A stretch of DNA of 64,000 nt, taken from positions 142,837 to 206,836 of the forward strand of contig MEFD01000018.1 in the NCBI GenBank assembly GCA_001724995.1, read 5' to 3'. Shown in pieces: positions 9,348 to 22,531 of this stretch. A program made the position numbers and the translations under genes. The stretch is from Rubrivivax sp. SCN 71-131. Lineage in GTDB: Bacteria > Pseudomonadota > Gammaproteobacteria > Burkholderiales > Burkholderiaceae_C. The notes beneath the pieces are model-generated. The model was not told the DNA's origin. It saw only the letters and a list, made by a program, of their open reading frames with translations, and did no database searches. Position 1 is the first letter of the stretch. Each line of letters opens with the position of its first letter.

Positions 9348-9433
9348 AAGAGTTACCTCACTGGGTTGAAGGGTCCGGATGGACGAAAGGGCCGGAGGAG
9401 AAAGGCAAGAGGCACCGGCCTTGTTCCTTCATG

Positions 9434-9450
9434 AGCAGATGCCGTGCCAG
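9434..9450 (-). promoter_or_regulatory. Sigma-54 (RpoN) promoter of pilA
   Basis: Read on the minus strand the site is CTGGCACGGCATCTGCT, which matches the -24/-12 consensus YTGGCACGrNNNTTGCW except for one base in the -12 box. GG (-24) and GC (-12) are correctly spaced. Transcription would start near 9424, giving a leader of roughly 75 bases before the pilin ATG. This is the arrangement known for PilR/PilS-controlled pilin genes. Confidence 0.8.
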
Positions 9451-9625
9451 CGTGCAAAGCGTGATTTGCCTCGCATTCCCGATCTCGCCAGGGTGTTGGC
9501 ACGGCCCGATCCGTGCCGCGTTGCGGCTCGGGGGCGCATCTGGCTCCATGCCGTCACGGCCAAGGGTGTGCCGCAGCGACGGATTCGGACGACTGCGCGC
9601 GCGCTGCCGCATTCATAATGGCCCA

Positions 9626-10177
9626 ATGTCTGAGCTTGGTTCGGCACCGCCTTCGCACCACCCCGCCATCAGCCTGGAGGCGGCAGTGGCCCTCACCGGG
9701 CGAAGCCGTCGCACCTGGTGGCGGCGCATCGAGGCCGGTGCCGTGACCAAACTGCCGCCGGATGCGCGCGGACGCACCATGCTGGCCTTCGGCGAAGTGC
9801 GTGCGGCCATTGCGCTGGTGCTGGATGATCAGGAAGCTGATGCGATCGTGCGTGCGGACGCAGGGCAGGCCTCGGCCCAGGCTCAGGTGGGTGCCATGTT
9901 TGCGTTGGCCGCCCTGACCGCCCTGACCGCCGTGAGCGGCGATGAGCCGCAGTCTGTCGCGCGGGGGGGGGGGGGGGCTGCCGTCTATTGGCTGCAACTG
10001 GCCGCCGCCCAGAACGACGCCGACGCCATGCACTGGCTGGGCATGCTTCATGCCGCGGGCTATGGCGGTAGTGACAATCATGAGCACTTGGCGTTGATGT
10101 GGATCGCCAAGGCCGCTGCTCAGGGGCACCAGATCGCCCGCGAACAATTGGCAACGCTGCGGGGTCAGCGACGCTGA
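9626..10177 (+). CDS. HTH-Sel1-repeat protein with an in-frame run of 15 G
   Basis: A 183-residue protein of unknown function. Residues about 14-45 look like a helix-turn-helix of the MerR/excisionase type (SLEAAVALTGRSRRTWWRRI). Residues 118-176 form two Sel1-like alpha-hairpin repeats (YWLQLAAAQNDADAMHWLGM and ALMWIAKAAAQGHQIA). Between them lies a low-complexity linker encoded partly by 15 consecutive G (Gly114-117). The start ATG at 9626 is only 6 bases beyond a CATAAT -10-like hexamer (9614-9619), so the mRNA may be nearly leaderless. It is divergent from pilA across a 278-base spacer. The G-run is in frame as written; a change not divisible by three would remove the Sel1 part. Confidence 0.6.
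   Translation: MSELGSAPPSHHPAISLEAAVALTGRSRRTWWRRIEAGAVTKLPPDARGRTMLAFGEVRAAIALVLDDQEADAIVRADAGQASAQAQVGAMFALAALTALTAVSGDEPQSVARGGGGAAVYWLQLAAAQNDADAMHWLGMLHAAGYGGSDNHEHLALMWIAKAAAQGHQIAREQLATLRGQRR
9963..9977 (+). repeat. Poly-G tract (15 G) inside a coding sequence
   Basis: An uninterrupted run of 15 G between the HTH-like and Sel1-like parts of the gene at 9626-10177. It is the longest homopolymer I saw in the window. Such tracts are known slippage sites in phase-variable genes, and they are also prone to sequencing length errors. Confidence 0.9.
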
Positions 10178-10237
10178 GTCCGCAGTGCTGGTGTTCGCGC
10201 CGCGCGCGTCGCCGATGCCGAGACGCAGGCGCGCCGC

Positions 10238-10438
10238 TCAGGGTGCGAGCAATTCGAACGCCATCTCGCGCGGGTTGCTGGTGCGCTTGCTCACGTCCAG
10301 CATCTCGATGCCGAGCACGTTGCCCTCGGCGTCGAAATCCAGGATCACGCCCGAACGAACCTCGTCGCTGTCGGCAACCTCGCCTGCAGCCAGGCGGATG
10401 TACATCGCATCGGCCTTGGGGTCGTACTCGATCTTCAT
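10238..10438 (-). CDS. DUF2283 family protein (possible antitoxin)
   Basis: A 66-residue protein starting [16 protein letters not shown] and containing [18 protein letters not shown], the hallmark of the DUF2283 family (small beta-rich proteins). Its ATG at 10438 overlaps the stop of the upstream DUF4258 gene (10435-10438, ATGA), so the two are translationally coupled. In many bacteria the two families are neighbours and are regarded as a possible toxin-antitoxin pair; here DUF2283 would be the second gene. Its biochemical role is unknown. Confidence 0.75.
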   Translation of the reverse strand: MKIEYDPKADAMYIRLAAGEVADSDEVRSGVILDFDAEGNVLGIEMLDVSKRTSNPREMAFELLAP

Positions 10439-10695
10439 GGGTCTGCTCCGTACTTGCCGATCTTGCTCGTTGCGATGACGGTGACGACCACGCTCACCAC
10501 CGAGTTCCGTTCCACGATCACGCGCAGCAGCATTGGCCGGTCGCCACGCTCGATCAAGCCCTGTACTTCGATGCGTCCCTGCGCCGCGGCGCGTGTTCGC
10601 CAGGCCGTGGTGAGTACTGCTTCGACCTGTGCGCGCGAAACGCCCCGCTCGGTCATCCGTGCCAAGGCGTGTGCGGTGTACTCGATCGAGGTCAT
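10435..10695 (-). CDS. DUF4258 family protein (possible toxin)
   Basis: An 86-residue basic protein with the DUF4258 pattern: [20 protein letters not shown] at the N-terminus (His and Arg conserved) and a C-terminal beta-hairpin ([15 protein letters not shown]). It is the first gene of a two-gene unit with the downstream DUF2283 gene, with a four-base overlap. The compact size, pairing and lack of other operon members fit a toxin-antitoxin-like module, but toxicity is inferred only from gene pairing. It lies in the block that separates aroK from aroB. Confidence 0.72.
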   Translation of the reverse strand: MTSIEYTAHALARMTERGVSRAQVEAVLTTAWRTRAAAQGRIEVQGLIERGDRPMLLRVIVERNSVVSVVVTVIATSKIGKYGADP

Positions 10696-10810
10696 GAATC
10701 AAGAACTTAGCACAAGCGGAAGAGGTCGGCAGGCCACTGGATCCCCCCGCATCGATAGCGGCATCGAAGTTGCCGGCGCCCCGCCGTTCGGCCCCGTACA
10801 CTGCGCCGCC

Positions 10811-11923
10811 ATGACGCGCGCCCTGGACCCCCTGCCCGCGCTGCCGGTGACGACGCCCGGCGGCAGCTACGACATCGTCATCGGCCGCGGGGCGCTGGCC
10901 GATCCGCGGGCGTGGCTGGGCTTGCCGGCGGCGCAGCAGGCGGTGATCGTCAGCAACGTGGCGGTGGCCCCGCTCTACGCGCAGGCCTTGCAGCAGGCGC
11001 TGGCGCCGCACTATGCGCAGGTGTCGCTGCTGCCGCTGCCGGACGGCGAGGAACACAAGACCTGGGAGACGCTGAACCTCGTCTTCGACCACCTGCTGGG
11101 CAGCGGCTGTGACCGCAAGACGGTGCTGTTCGCCCTCGGCGGCGGCGTCATCGGCGACATGACCGGCTTCGCCGCCGCCTGCTACATGCGCGGCGTGCCC
11201 TTCGTGCAGGTGCCGACGACGCTGCTGGCGCAGGTCGACTCCTCGGTCGGCGGCAAGACGGCGATCAATCACCCGCGCGGCAAGAACATGATCGGCGCCT
11301 TCCACCAGCCGCAGCGCGTCGTCTGCGACCTGGCGACGCTGGACACGCTGCCTGCGCGCGAACTGGCGGCGGGGCTGGCCGAGGTCATCAAGTACGGCCC
11401 GATCGCCGACGCCGCCTTCCTCGACTGGATCGAGGCGAAGCTGCCTGCCTTGCTCGCGCGCGACGAAGCGGCGCTTGCCTACGCGATCCGGCGTTCCTGC
11501 GAGATCAAGGCCTGGGTGGTCGGCCAGGACGAGCGCGAGACCGGCCTGCGCGCCATCCTCAACTTCGGCCACACCTTCGGCCACGCGATCGAGGCCGGTC
11601 TGGGCTACGGGCAATGGCTGCACGGCGAGGCCGTGGCCTGCGGCATGCTGATGGCCAGCGACCTGTCGGCGCGGCTGGGCCTCGTGCCCGCGGCCTTCGG
11701 CGAGCGCATGCGGGCCCTGCTCGAGCGAAGCGGCTTGCCCACGCGCGCGCCGGCACTCGGCAGCACGCGCTTGCTCGAGCTGATGCGCGTCGACAAGAAG
11801 GCCGAAGGCGGCGAGATCCGCTTCGTGCTCATCGAGGCGCCGGGGCGCGCCGTCGTCGCCCCGGCGCCCGACGCGCTGGTGCGCGAGGTGATCGAATGCC
11901 ACAGCGAGGCGATCGCGTCGTGA
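10811..11923 (+). CDS. aroB: 3-dehydroquinate synthase
   Basis: Converts DAHP to 3-dehydroquinate, the second step of the shikimate pathway, using NAD+ and a divalent metal. The 370-residue product shows DGEEHKTW, the NAD-binding [34 protein letters not shown], and the metal ligands in [12 protein letters not shown] at 10811 gives the usual length; the frame is open further upstream but without homology. In relatives it directly follows aroK; here it has its own spacer after the DUF4258 start region. dgt follows at 40 bases. Confidence 0.95.
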   Translation: MTRALDPLPALPVTTPGGSYDIVIGRGALADPRAWLGLPAAQQAVIVSNVAVAPLYAQALQQALAPHYAQVSLLPLPDGEEHKTWETLNLVFDHLLGSGCDRKTVLFALGGGVIGDMTGFAAACYMRGVPFVQVPTTLLAQVDSSVGGKTAINHPRGKNMIGAFHQPQRVVCDLATLDTLPARELAAGLAEVIKYGPIADAAFLDWIEAKLPALLARDEAALAYAIRRSCEIKAWVVGQDERETGLRAILNFGHTFGHAIEAGLGYGQWLHGEAVACGMLMASDLSARLGLVPAAFGERMRALLERSGLPTRAPALGSTRLLELMRVDKKAEGGEIRFVLIEAPGRAVVAPAPDALVREVIECHSEAIAS

Positions 11924-11963
11924 TCTGCCCTTCGCCGATCGCGGTCGACGTGGCGCTGCCGGC

Positions 11964-13151
11964 GTGAACGAAGCGCTCGCCGCCTGGGCAGCCGACCCGG
12001 CGCGCAGCCGCGGCCGCCTGCACGAGGAGCCGCGGGATGCGCAGCGCAGCGCCTACCAGCTCGATCGCGAGCGCATCGTGCACAGCACCGCGTTCCGGCG
12101 GCTGATGTACAAGACGCAGGTCTTCATCAACCACGAAGGCGACCTCTTTCGCACGCGGCTGACGCATTCGATCGAGGTCGCGCAGCTCTCGCGCGCCGGT
12201 GCGCGCATGCTGCGGCTGAACGAGGATCTGTGCGAGGCGATCGCGCTGGCGCACGACCTCGGTCATACGCCCTTCGGCCATGCCGGGCAGGACGCGCTGC
12301 ACGCCTGCATGGCCGCGCACGGCGGCTTCGAGCACAACCTGCAAAGCCTGCGCGTGGTCGACCGGCTGGAGCAGCGCTACCCCGGCTTCGACGGCCTCAA
12401 CCTGAGCTTCGAGACGCGCGAGGGCATCCTGAAGCATTGTTCGCGCCGACGCGCCGAGGAGATCGAGGCCGGTGAGCCCGGCGGCGTCGCGCGCCGCTTC
12501 CTCGACGGCACGCGGCCGAGCCTGGAGGCGCAGCTCGTGAATCTGGCCGACGAGATCGCCTACAACGCGCACGACATCGACGACGGCGTGCGCTCGGGCC
12601 TGCTCGAGGTCGAGCAGCTCGACGCGCTCGCCGGCTTCGGGCCCTTGCGACGCGAAGTCCTGGCCGAGCACCCGGAGCTCGCGCGCCACGAGCGGCGGCA
12701 GCTGTTCGAAGTGCTGCGCCGCATGCGCACGCGCCAGCTCGGCGAGCTGGTCGCGCACACCGCCGCGGCGGTGCAGGCGACGGCGCCCGCGAGTGTCGAC
12801 GCGCTGCGGCGCCTGCCCGCACTGGCGGCGCTGCCGCCGCAGGGCCGGGCGCAGTCCGATGCGCTCAAGAGCTTCCTGTTGCACGCGCTCTACCGTCACC
12901 CGCAGGTGAGGGCGACCACCGACGCCGCAGGAGAGGTCGTGCAGCGGCTGTTCGAGGCCTATTGCGCGGCGCCGCACGAGATGCCGGCGGACTTCGCCGC
13001 GGCCGACGAGCGCGAACGCGCGGTGGCCGACTACATCGCCGGCATGACCGATCGCTTCGCCCTGCGCGAGTTCCAGCGCCTCACCGGGGAGCGCAGCTTC
13101 CCCTCGGCGCTGCAGCCGGGGGCGGTGTTCGATCGCGTCGCAGCGCACTGA
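11964..13151 (+). CDS. dgt: dGTPase-like deoxyguanosine triphosphate triphosphohydrolase
   Basis: HD-superfamily phosphohydrolase that cleaves dNTPs (dGTP in E. coli) to the nucleoside and triphosphate. The 395-residue product contains FRRLMYKTQVF, the metal-binding HD motif in ALAHDLGHTPFGHAG, and NLADEIAYNAHDIDDG, all typical of the dGTPase-like family (the shorter type, not the 505-residue enterobacterial form). The GTG start at 11964 fits the family N-terminus. It sits downstream of aroB as in many betaproteobacteria. Confidence 0.93.
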   Translation: MNEALAAWAADPARSRGRLHEEPRDAQRSAYQLDRERIVHSTAFRRLMYKTQVFINHEGDLFRTRLTHSIEVAQLSRAGARMLRLNEDLCEAIALAHDLGHTPFGHAGQDALHACMAAHGGFEHNLQSLRVVDRLEQRYPGFDGLNLSFETREGILKHCSRRRAEEIEAGEPGGVARRFLDGTRPSLEAQLVNLADEIAYNAHDIDDGVRSGLLEVEQLDALAGFGPLRREVLAEHPELARHERRQLFEVLRRMRTRQLGELVAHTAAAVQATAPASVDALRRLPALAALPPQGRAQSDALKSFLLHALYRHPQVRATTDAAGEVVQRLFEAYCAAPHEMPADFAAADERERAVADYIAGMTDRFALREFQRLTGERSFPSALQPGAVFDRVAAH

Positions 13152-13166
13152 GCGAGCCCGCAGCCG

Positions 13167-13844
13167 ATGGCGCGCCAGCCCCGCCTCTCGCTGCCGGGCG
13201 TCGTGCACCTGCTCGTGCAGCGCGGACACAACGGCGGCGCCATCGTGCACGACGAGACCGATGTCGAGCAACTGCGGCAGATCCTGCACGCAGCCGCGCG
13301 CGAGCAGCAGGTGGCGCTGCACGCCTACGCGCTGCTGCCGCGCCGCCTGCTCGTGCTGGCCACGCCCGCCAGCGCCGAGGGCATCAGCCGCATGATGCAG
13401 GCCATCGGCCGTCGCCACGCGGCGGCGTTCAACCACCGTCATGGGCGCAGCGGCGCGCTCTGGGACGGGCGCTTCCGTTCGGCGCTGATCGAGGACGGCG
13501 AGCCCACGCTGCAGGTGCTGTGCCTCATCGATGCCGACCCCGCCGAGGACGGGCAGCGGCCGCTCTGCGGCAACCGTGCCCATCGCAGCGGCGCCAGCCC
13601 GCGCGACCCCGGGCTCGTCGACCCGCCGGCCTACTGGCAGCTCGGCAACACGCCCTTCGAGCGCGAAGCGCGCTACCGCGAGCGGCTCACCGAGCCGGTG
13701 CCGCAGGCCCAGGGACGCGCCTTGCAGCGCGCGCTGACGCGCAGCGCCCCCTACGGCTCGGCGGCCTTCATCGCGCGCCTGGGGCTGCTTGCCGGGCGTG
13801 AACTCCAGCCGCGACCACGCGGCCGCCCGCCTCGCGCCCGCTGA
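13167..13844 (+). CDS. Degenerate REP-associated tyrosine transposase-like protein
   Basis: A 225-residue protein similar along its length to TnpA_REP/RAYT (IS200-like Y1) proteins: MARQPRLSLPGVVHLLVQRG at the start, HAYALLPRRLLVL (residues 52-64) and GRSGALWDGRFRS (93-105). In active enzymes the middle motif reads like LMPNHVHLL and supplies the catalytic histidines; here it is LLPRRLLVL with no HUH pair. The helix that should carry the catalytic Tyr reads RRHAAAFN. The product is therefore probably inactive as a nuclease. The frame is intact, so it may have been kept for another role. It starts 15 bases after dgt and is followed by an AT-rich repeat region. Confidence 0.75.
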   Translation: MARQPRLSLPGVVHLLVQRGHNGGAIVHDETDVEQLRQILHAAAREQQVALHAYALLPRRLLVLATPASAEGISRMMQAIGRRHAAAFNHRHGRSGALWDGRFRSALIEDGEPTLQVLCLIDADPAEDGQRPLCGNRAHRSGASPRDPGLVDPPAYWQLGNTPFEREARYRERLTEPVPQAQGRALQRALTRSAPYGSAAFIARLGLLAGRELQPRPRGRPPRAR

Positions 13845-13910
13845 TCTGACGGGTCGCGCGGGGCGCGTTGACGACGCCGGCTGCGCGGGTCAGCGGATCG
13901 CATCTCGCCA

Positions 13911-13984
13911 AAAATCATCTCTGACCCCATTAAATAACAGCAAGTAATCTGGCGGCATTTTAAATGAACCTGACCCCATAAAAT
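13911..13984. repeat. AT-rich island with two imperfect direct repeats (core CTGACCCCAT)
   Basis: Two copies of about 22-25 bases, 13911-13935 and 13961-13984, share the exact core CTGACCCCAT (13921-13930 and 13970-13979) flanked by A/T-rich arms. The palindrome ATTTTAAAT (13957-13965) lies between them. The base composition contrasts strongly with the GC-rich surroundings. Sequences with a GGGGTCAG core are often seen beside RAYT-type genes, and one lies just upstream here, so this may be a REP-like or transposon remnant. It also occupies the upstream region of gltB and could influence its promoter. Confidence 0.6.
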
Positions 13985-14066
13985 TTTCGTTGTGATCGAT
14001 GCTGCACTGCGATAGGCTCGCGCCTCCCTGCCCCTCGCCTCCTCGCCCCGCCCATCGGAGTCCGCC

Positions 14067-18836
<4,770 letters not shown>

Positions 18837-18856
18837 GCACCCGAGGACCAGAGAAC

Positions 18857-20335
18857 ATGGGCAAGATCACCGGCTTTCTCGAGTACGAGCGCCAGGAAGA
18901 GACCTACGAACCCGTGGCCTTGCGGCTGCAGAACTGGCGCGAATTCGTGCACGGGCTGGACGCGGCGCAGGCGCGCATCCAGGGCGCGCGCTGCATGGAC
19001 TGCGGCACGCCCTTCTGCAACCACGGATGTCCGGTGAACAACCTGATTCCGGACTTCAACGATCTCGTCTACCGCGACGACTGGAAGCGCGCCATCGAGG
19101 TGCTGCACCGCACGAACAACTTCCCGGAGTTCACCGGCCGCGTCTGCCCCGCGCCCTGCGAGGCGGCGTGCACGCTGAACTTCAACAGCGTCGCCGTGGG
19201 CATCAAGTCGATCGAGCACGCGATCATCGACCGCGCCTGGGCCGAAGGCTGGGTGCGGCCGCAGCCGGCCGCGCGGGCCAGCGGCAAGACGGTGGCCATC
19301 GTCGGCTCCGGCCCGGCGGGCCTGGCGGCGGCGCAGCAGCTCGCGCGCGCCGGGCATGCGGTGACGGTGTTCGAGAAGAACGCGCGCGCCGGCGGCCTGC
19401 TGCGCTACGGCATCCCCGACTTCAAGCTGGAGAAGCGGCACATCGAGCGTCGCGTCGAGCAGATGCAGGCCGAGGGCGTGGTCTTTCGCACGGGGGTGCG
19501 CATCGCCAGCCTGCCGGCGGACGCGCGCATCCACGACGAATCGACGCAGACGCTGGCCGCCGAGGATCTGCTGAGCAGCTTCGACGCCGTGCTGCTGGCC
19601 GGCGGCGCCGAGCGTTCGCGCGACCTGCCGCTGCCTGGGCGCGAGCTCTCCGGGGTGCACTTCGCGATGGAGTTCCTGGTGCAGCAGAACGGCGCGCTCG
19701 CCGACGACAAGGCCAAGGCCCGCCTCAGCGCGGCCGGCAAGCACGTCATCGTCATCGGCGGCGGCGACACCGGCAGCGACTGTGTGGGCACCAGCAACCG
19801 CCAGGGCGCCGCCAGCGTGACGCAGTTCGAGCTCATGCCGCTGCCGCCCGAGCACGAGGACAAGGCGCTCACCTGGCCCTACTGGCCGTACAAGCTGCGC
19901 ACCAGCTCGAGCCACGAGGAAGGCTGCATGCGCGAGTTCGCCATCGCCACCCAGGCCTTCGTCGCCGGCAGCGGCAAGGCGCGCGGCCAGGTGGCGGGCC
20001 TGGACACGGTGCAGGTGCAATGGGAAGGCGCACGCATGGTCGAGCGGCCGGACAGCGCGCGGCGCTGGAAGGCCGATCTGGTGCTGCTGGCGATGGGCTT
20101 CGTTGCTCCGGCGGCCGAACTGCTCGAGGCCTTCGGCGTCGAGCGCGACGCGCGCGGCAATGCGCGCGCCGCCACCGACGCCGTGCACGGCTATCGCACG
20201 AGTGCCGCCAAGGTCTTTGCCGCCGGCGACATGCGCCGTGGCCAGAGCCTGGTCGTGTGGGCCATCCGCGAAGGTCGGCAGGCCGCGCGCGCGATCGACG
20301 AGTTCCTGATGGGGCACAGCGTGCTGCCGCGCTGA
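18857..20335 (+). CDS. gltD: Glutamate synthase (NADPH) small subunit
   Basis: Supplies electrons from NADPH to GltB through FAD and Fe-S centres. The 492-residue product has the N-terminal cysteine clusters [17 protein letters not shown] and [13 protein letters not shown], an FAD-binding [12 protein letters not shown] and an NADPH-binding [11 protein letters not shown], plus [17 protein letters not shown] near the end. ATG at 18857 is chosen because it begins with the conserved [12 protein letters not shown]. It forms an operon with gltB and is followed by the mla genes, a frequent betaproteobacterial order. Confidence 0.96.
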   Translation: MGKITGFLEYERQEETYEPVALRLQNWREFVHGLDAAQARIQGARCMDCGTPFCNHGCPVNNLIPDFNDLVYRDDWKRAIEVLHRTNNFPEFTGRVCPAPCEAACTLNFNSVAVGIKSIEHAIIDRAWAEGWVRPQPAARASGKTVAIVGSGPAGLAAAQQLARAGHAVTVFEKNARAGGLLRYGIPDFKLEKRHIERRVEQMQAEGVVFRTGVRIASLPADARIHDESTQTLAAEDLLSSFDAVLLAGGAERSRDLPLPGRELSGVHFAMEFLVQQNGALADDKAKARLSAAGKHVIVIGGGDTGSDCVGTSNRQGAASVTQFELMPLPPEHEDKALTWPYWPYKLRTSSSHEEGCMREFAIATQAFVAGSGKARGQVAGLDTVQVQWEGARMVERPDSARRWKADLVLLAMGFVAPAAELLEAFGVERDARGNARAATDAVHGYRTSAAKVFAAGDMRRGQSLVVWAIREGRQAARAIDEFLMGHSVLPR

Positions 20336-20391
20336 GCGGGCCGCGACCCGCGGCCTGCGGGAGCGCGTGCGAGAATCGTCCGCTCCCCTTC

Positions 20392-21237
20392 ATGCGTGGC
20401 CGCTGGGCCGCAGCTGCTGGCTTGAAGTCCGACGCCTTCATCGAGATCGATCACGTCACCTTCGGTTACGACGAGCGGCGCACGATCCTTTCCGACCTCA
20501 GTCTGCGCTTCATGCGCGGCAAGGTCACGGCGGTGCTGGGCGGTTCGGGCTGCGGCAAGACGACGCTGCTGCGCTTGATCGGTGGCGTGCACGGCGTCAA
20601 CCAGGGCCGCGTGGTCTTCGACGGCGAAGTCGTCGACGCGCACGATCGCGCCCAGCTCTACCGCCTGCGTCGGCGCCTGGGCATGCTGTTCCAGTTCGGC
20701 GCGCTGTTCACCGACCTGAGCGTGTTCGACAACGTCGCCTTCCCGCTGCGCGAGATGACCGGGCTCTCCGAGCCGATGATCCGCGACATCGTGCTGATGA
20801 AGCTGGATGCGGTCGGCCTGCGCGGTGCGGCGGGGCTGAAGATCAGCGAGGTCTCGGGCGGCATGGCGCGCCGCGTGGCGCTGGCGCGCGCAATCGCGCT
20901 CGACCCCGAACTCATCATGTACGACGAGCCCTTCGCCGGCCTGGATCTCGTCAGCATGGGGGTGGCGGCCAAGCTCATCCGCACGCTCAACGACGTCACC
21001 GGCGCGACCTCGCTCGTCATCTCGCACGACGTGCCGCAATGCATGGCGATCAGCGACTGGGTGGTGCTGCTGGCCACCGGCGGGCGTCTCGTCGCCGAGG
21101 GCACGCCGGCCGAGCTGATGGCCTCGGGCGACGCCGAGGTGCGCCAGTTCGTGCGCGGCGAGCCCGACGGGCCGGTCAAGTTCCACTACCCCGCGCCGGC
21201 GATCGCCGCGGACTTCGGCCTGGGGATGGCGCCGTGA
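20392..21237 (+). CDS. mlaF: Phospholipid transport ATP-binding protein MlaF
   Basis: ATPase of the MlaFEDB complex, which moves phospholipids between the inner membrane and the periplasmic carrier MlaC to keep the outer membrane asymmetric. The 281-residue product carries Walker [10 protein letters not shown] (50-58), the ABC signature VSGGMARR (154-161; the GGM form is typical of MlaF) and Walker B IMYDEP (175-180). The start is ATG at 20392; TTG at 20422 is an alternative that would remove a poorly conserved N-terminal stretch. It is the first of six mla genes. Confidence 0.94.
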   Translation: MRGRWAAAAGLKSDAFIEIDHVTFGYDERRTILSDLSLRFMRGKVTAVLGGSGCGKTTLLRLIGGVHGVNQGRVVFDGEVVDAHDRAQLYRLRRRLGMLFQFGALFTDLSVFDNVAFPLREMTGLSEPMIRDIVLMKLDAVGLRGAAGLKISEVSGGMARRVALARAIALDPELIMYDEPFAGLDLVSMGVAAKLIRTLNDVTGATSLVISHDVPQCMAISDWVVLLATGGRLVAEGTPAELMASGDAEVRQFVRGEPDGPVKFHYPAPAIAADFGLGMAP

Positions 21238-22019
21238 CGGACCTCGTCGCACGGCTGGGCGCGCACGCGCTCGCGACCTTGCGCGGCTTTGGCCGCGCGG
21301 CCGTCTTCTTCGCCGACCTGCTGGGCGCGCTGCTGCCGGCGCTGCGCCGCTTCGACCTCGTGGTGGCGCAGATCCACGCCATCGGCAACCGCTCGCTGGT
21401 CATCATCCTGGCCTCGGGCATGGCGGTGGGCTTCGTGCTCGCCCTGCAGCTCTACAACACGCTCATCACCTTCGGCGCGGCCGAGTCGCTGGGCCTGGTC
21501 GTCAACCTCTCGCTGGTGCGCGAGCTCGGGCCGGTGGTGACGGCGCTGCTCTTCGCCGGCCGCGCGGGCACGTCGCTGACCGCCGAGATCGGCCTCATGA
21601 AGGCCGGCGAGCAGCTCTCGGCGCTGGAGCTGATGGCCATCGAGCCGCGCCAGCGCGTGCTCGCGCCGCGCATGTGGGCGGGCATGATCGCCATGCCGCT
21701 GCTGGCGATCCTGTTCTCGGCCATCGGCATCCTCGGCGCCTGGCTGGTGGCGGTGGGCCTGATCGGCATCGACGCAGGCAATTTCTGGGCCATTCAGCAG
21801 AACGGCGTCGACGTCTGGCGCGACGTCGGCAACGGCGTCGTGAAGAGCGCGGTCTTCGGCGTCGTCTGCACCGCGGTCGCGCTCTATCAGGGCTACGAGA
21901 CCGAGGCCACCCCCGAGGGCGTGGCCTACGCCACCACGCGCACCGTGGTGGTGTCGTCGCTGGGGGTGCTCGGCATGGACTTCATCCTCACGGCGCTGAT
22001 GTTCACCACCGGGCGCTGA
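21234..22019 (+). CDS. mlaE: Phospholipid transport permease MlaE
   Basis: Membrane permease of the Mla complex. The 261-residue protein has five to six hydrophobic segments and the MlaE/YrbE family blocks [57 protein letters not shown] and [11 protein letters not shown]. It starts at GTG 21234, overlapping the mlaF stop (GTGA), so translation is coupled. mlaD follows after 29 bases. Confidence 0.95.
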   Translation: MTDLVARLGAHALATLRGFGRAAVFFADLLGALLPALRRFDLVVAQIHAIGNRSLVIILASGMAVGFVLALQLYNTLITFGAAESLGLVVNLSLVRELGPVVTALLFAGRAGTSLTAEIGLMKAGEQLSALELMAIEPRQRVLAPRMWAGMIAMPLLAILFSAIGILGAWLVAVGLIGIDAGNFWAIQQNGVDVWRDVGNGVVKSAVFGVVCTAVALYQGYETEATPEGVAYATTRTVVVSSLGVLGMDFILTALMFTTGR

Positions 22020-22048
22020 GGGCCGCAAGACGCGCAGGGAGCGATCGA

Positions 22049-22531
22049 ATGACGAAGAGAAACATGGAGATCCTGGTCGGCCTGTTCGTGCTGCTGGGAC
22101 TGCTGGCGCTGGTGTTCGTGGCGCTGAAGGCGGCCAACCTGACGAACTTCAGCAGCGGTGCCACCTACGTGCTCACGGCGCGCTTCGACAACATCGGCGG
22201 CCTCAAGGTGCGCGCCCCGGTGCGCAGCGCCGGCGTCGTCGTCGGGCGCGTGACCTCGATCGTGCTCGACGCCAAGACCTACCAGGGTGTGGTGACGATG
22301 TCCGTCGACCAGCGCTTCAGGTTCCCGCAGGATTCGGCGGCCAAGATCCTCACCTCCGGGCTGCTCGGCGACCAGTACATCGGCCTCGAGCCCGGCGGCG
22401 ACGATGCCGAACTCGCGCCCGGGGCGAACATCGCGCAGACGCAGTCGGCGGTGGTGCTCGAGAACCTCATTGGCCAGTTCCTGACGGGCAAGGCGGCGGA
22501 GGCTGGCAGCACGCCGGGGCCGACGCAGTGA
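22049..22531 (+). CDS. mlaD: Phospholipid-binding MCE-domain protein MlaD
   Basis: Bitopic inner-membrane protein with a periplasmic MCE domain that forms a hexameric ring carrying lipids between MlaE and MlaC. The 160-residue product has an N-terminal membrane segment (about residues 7-27) and the MCE signature ARFDNIGGLKVRAPVRSAGV, then LTSGLLGDQYIGLEPG. ATG at 22049 has an AGGGAG ribosome site. Its stop overlaps the mlaA start (ATGA form). Length is normal for short MlaD. Confidence 0.95.
   Translation: MTKRNMEILVGLFVLLGLLALVFVALKAANLTNFSSGATYVLTARFDNIGGLKVRAPVRSAGVVVGRVTSIVLDAKTYQGVVTMSVDQRFRFPQDSAAKILTSGLLGDQYIGLEPGGDDAELAPGANIAQTQSAVVLENLIGQFLTGKAAEAGSTPGPTQ

Noticed and set aside
9495..9512. 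A second sigma-54-like TTGGCACG on the plus strand upstream of the HTH-Sel1 gene
   Set aside because: The -24 part matches, but the bases at the -12 position read GATC and lack the essential GC, so it is not a credible RpoN promoter.
13845..14066. Possible complete insertion sequence between dgt and gltB
   Set aside because: There are no terminal inverted repeats or target duplications around the RAYT-like gene, and the catalytic motifs are missing.
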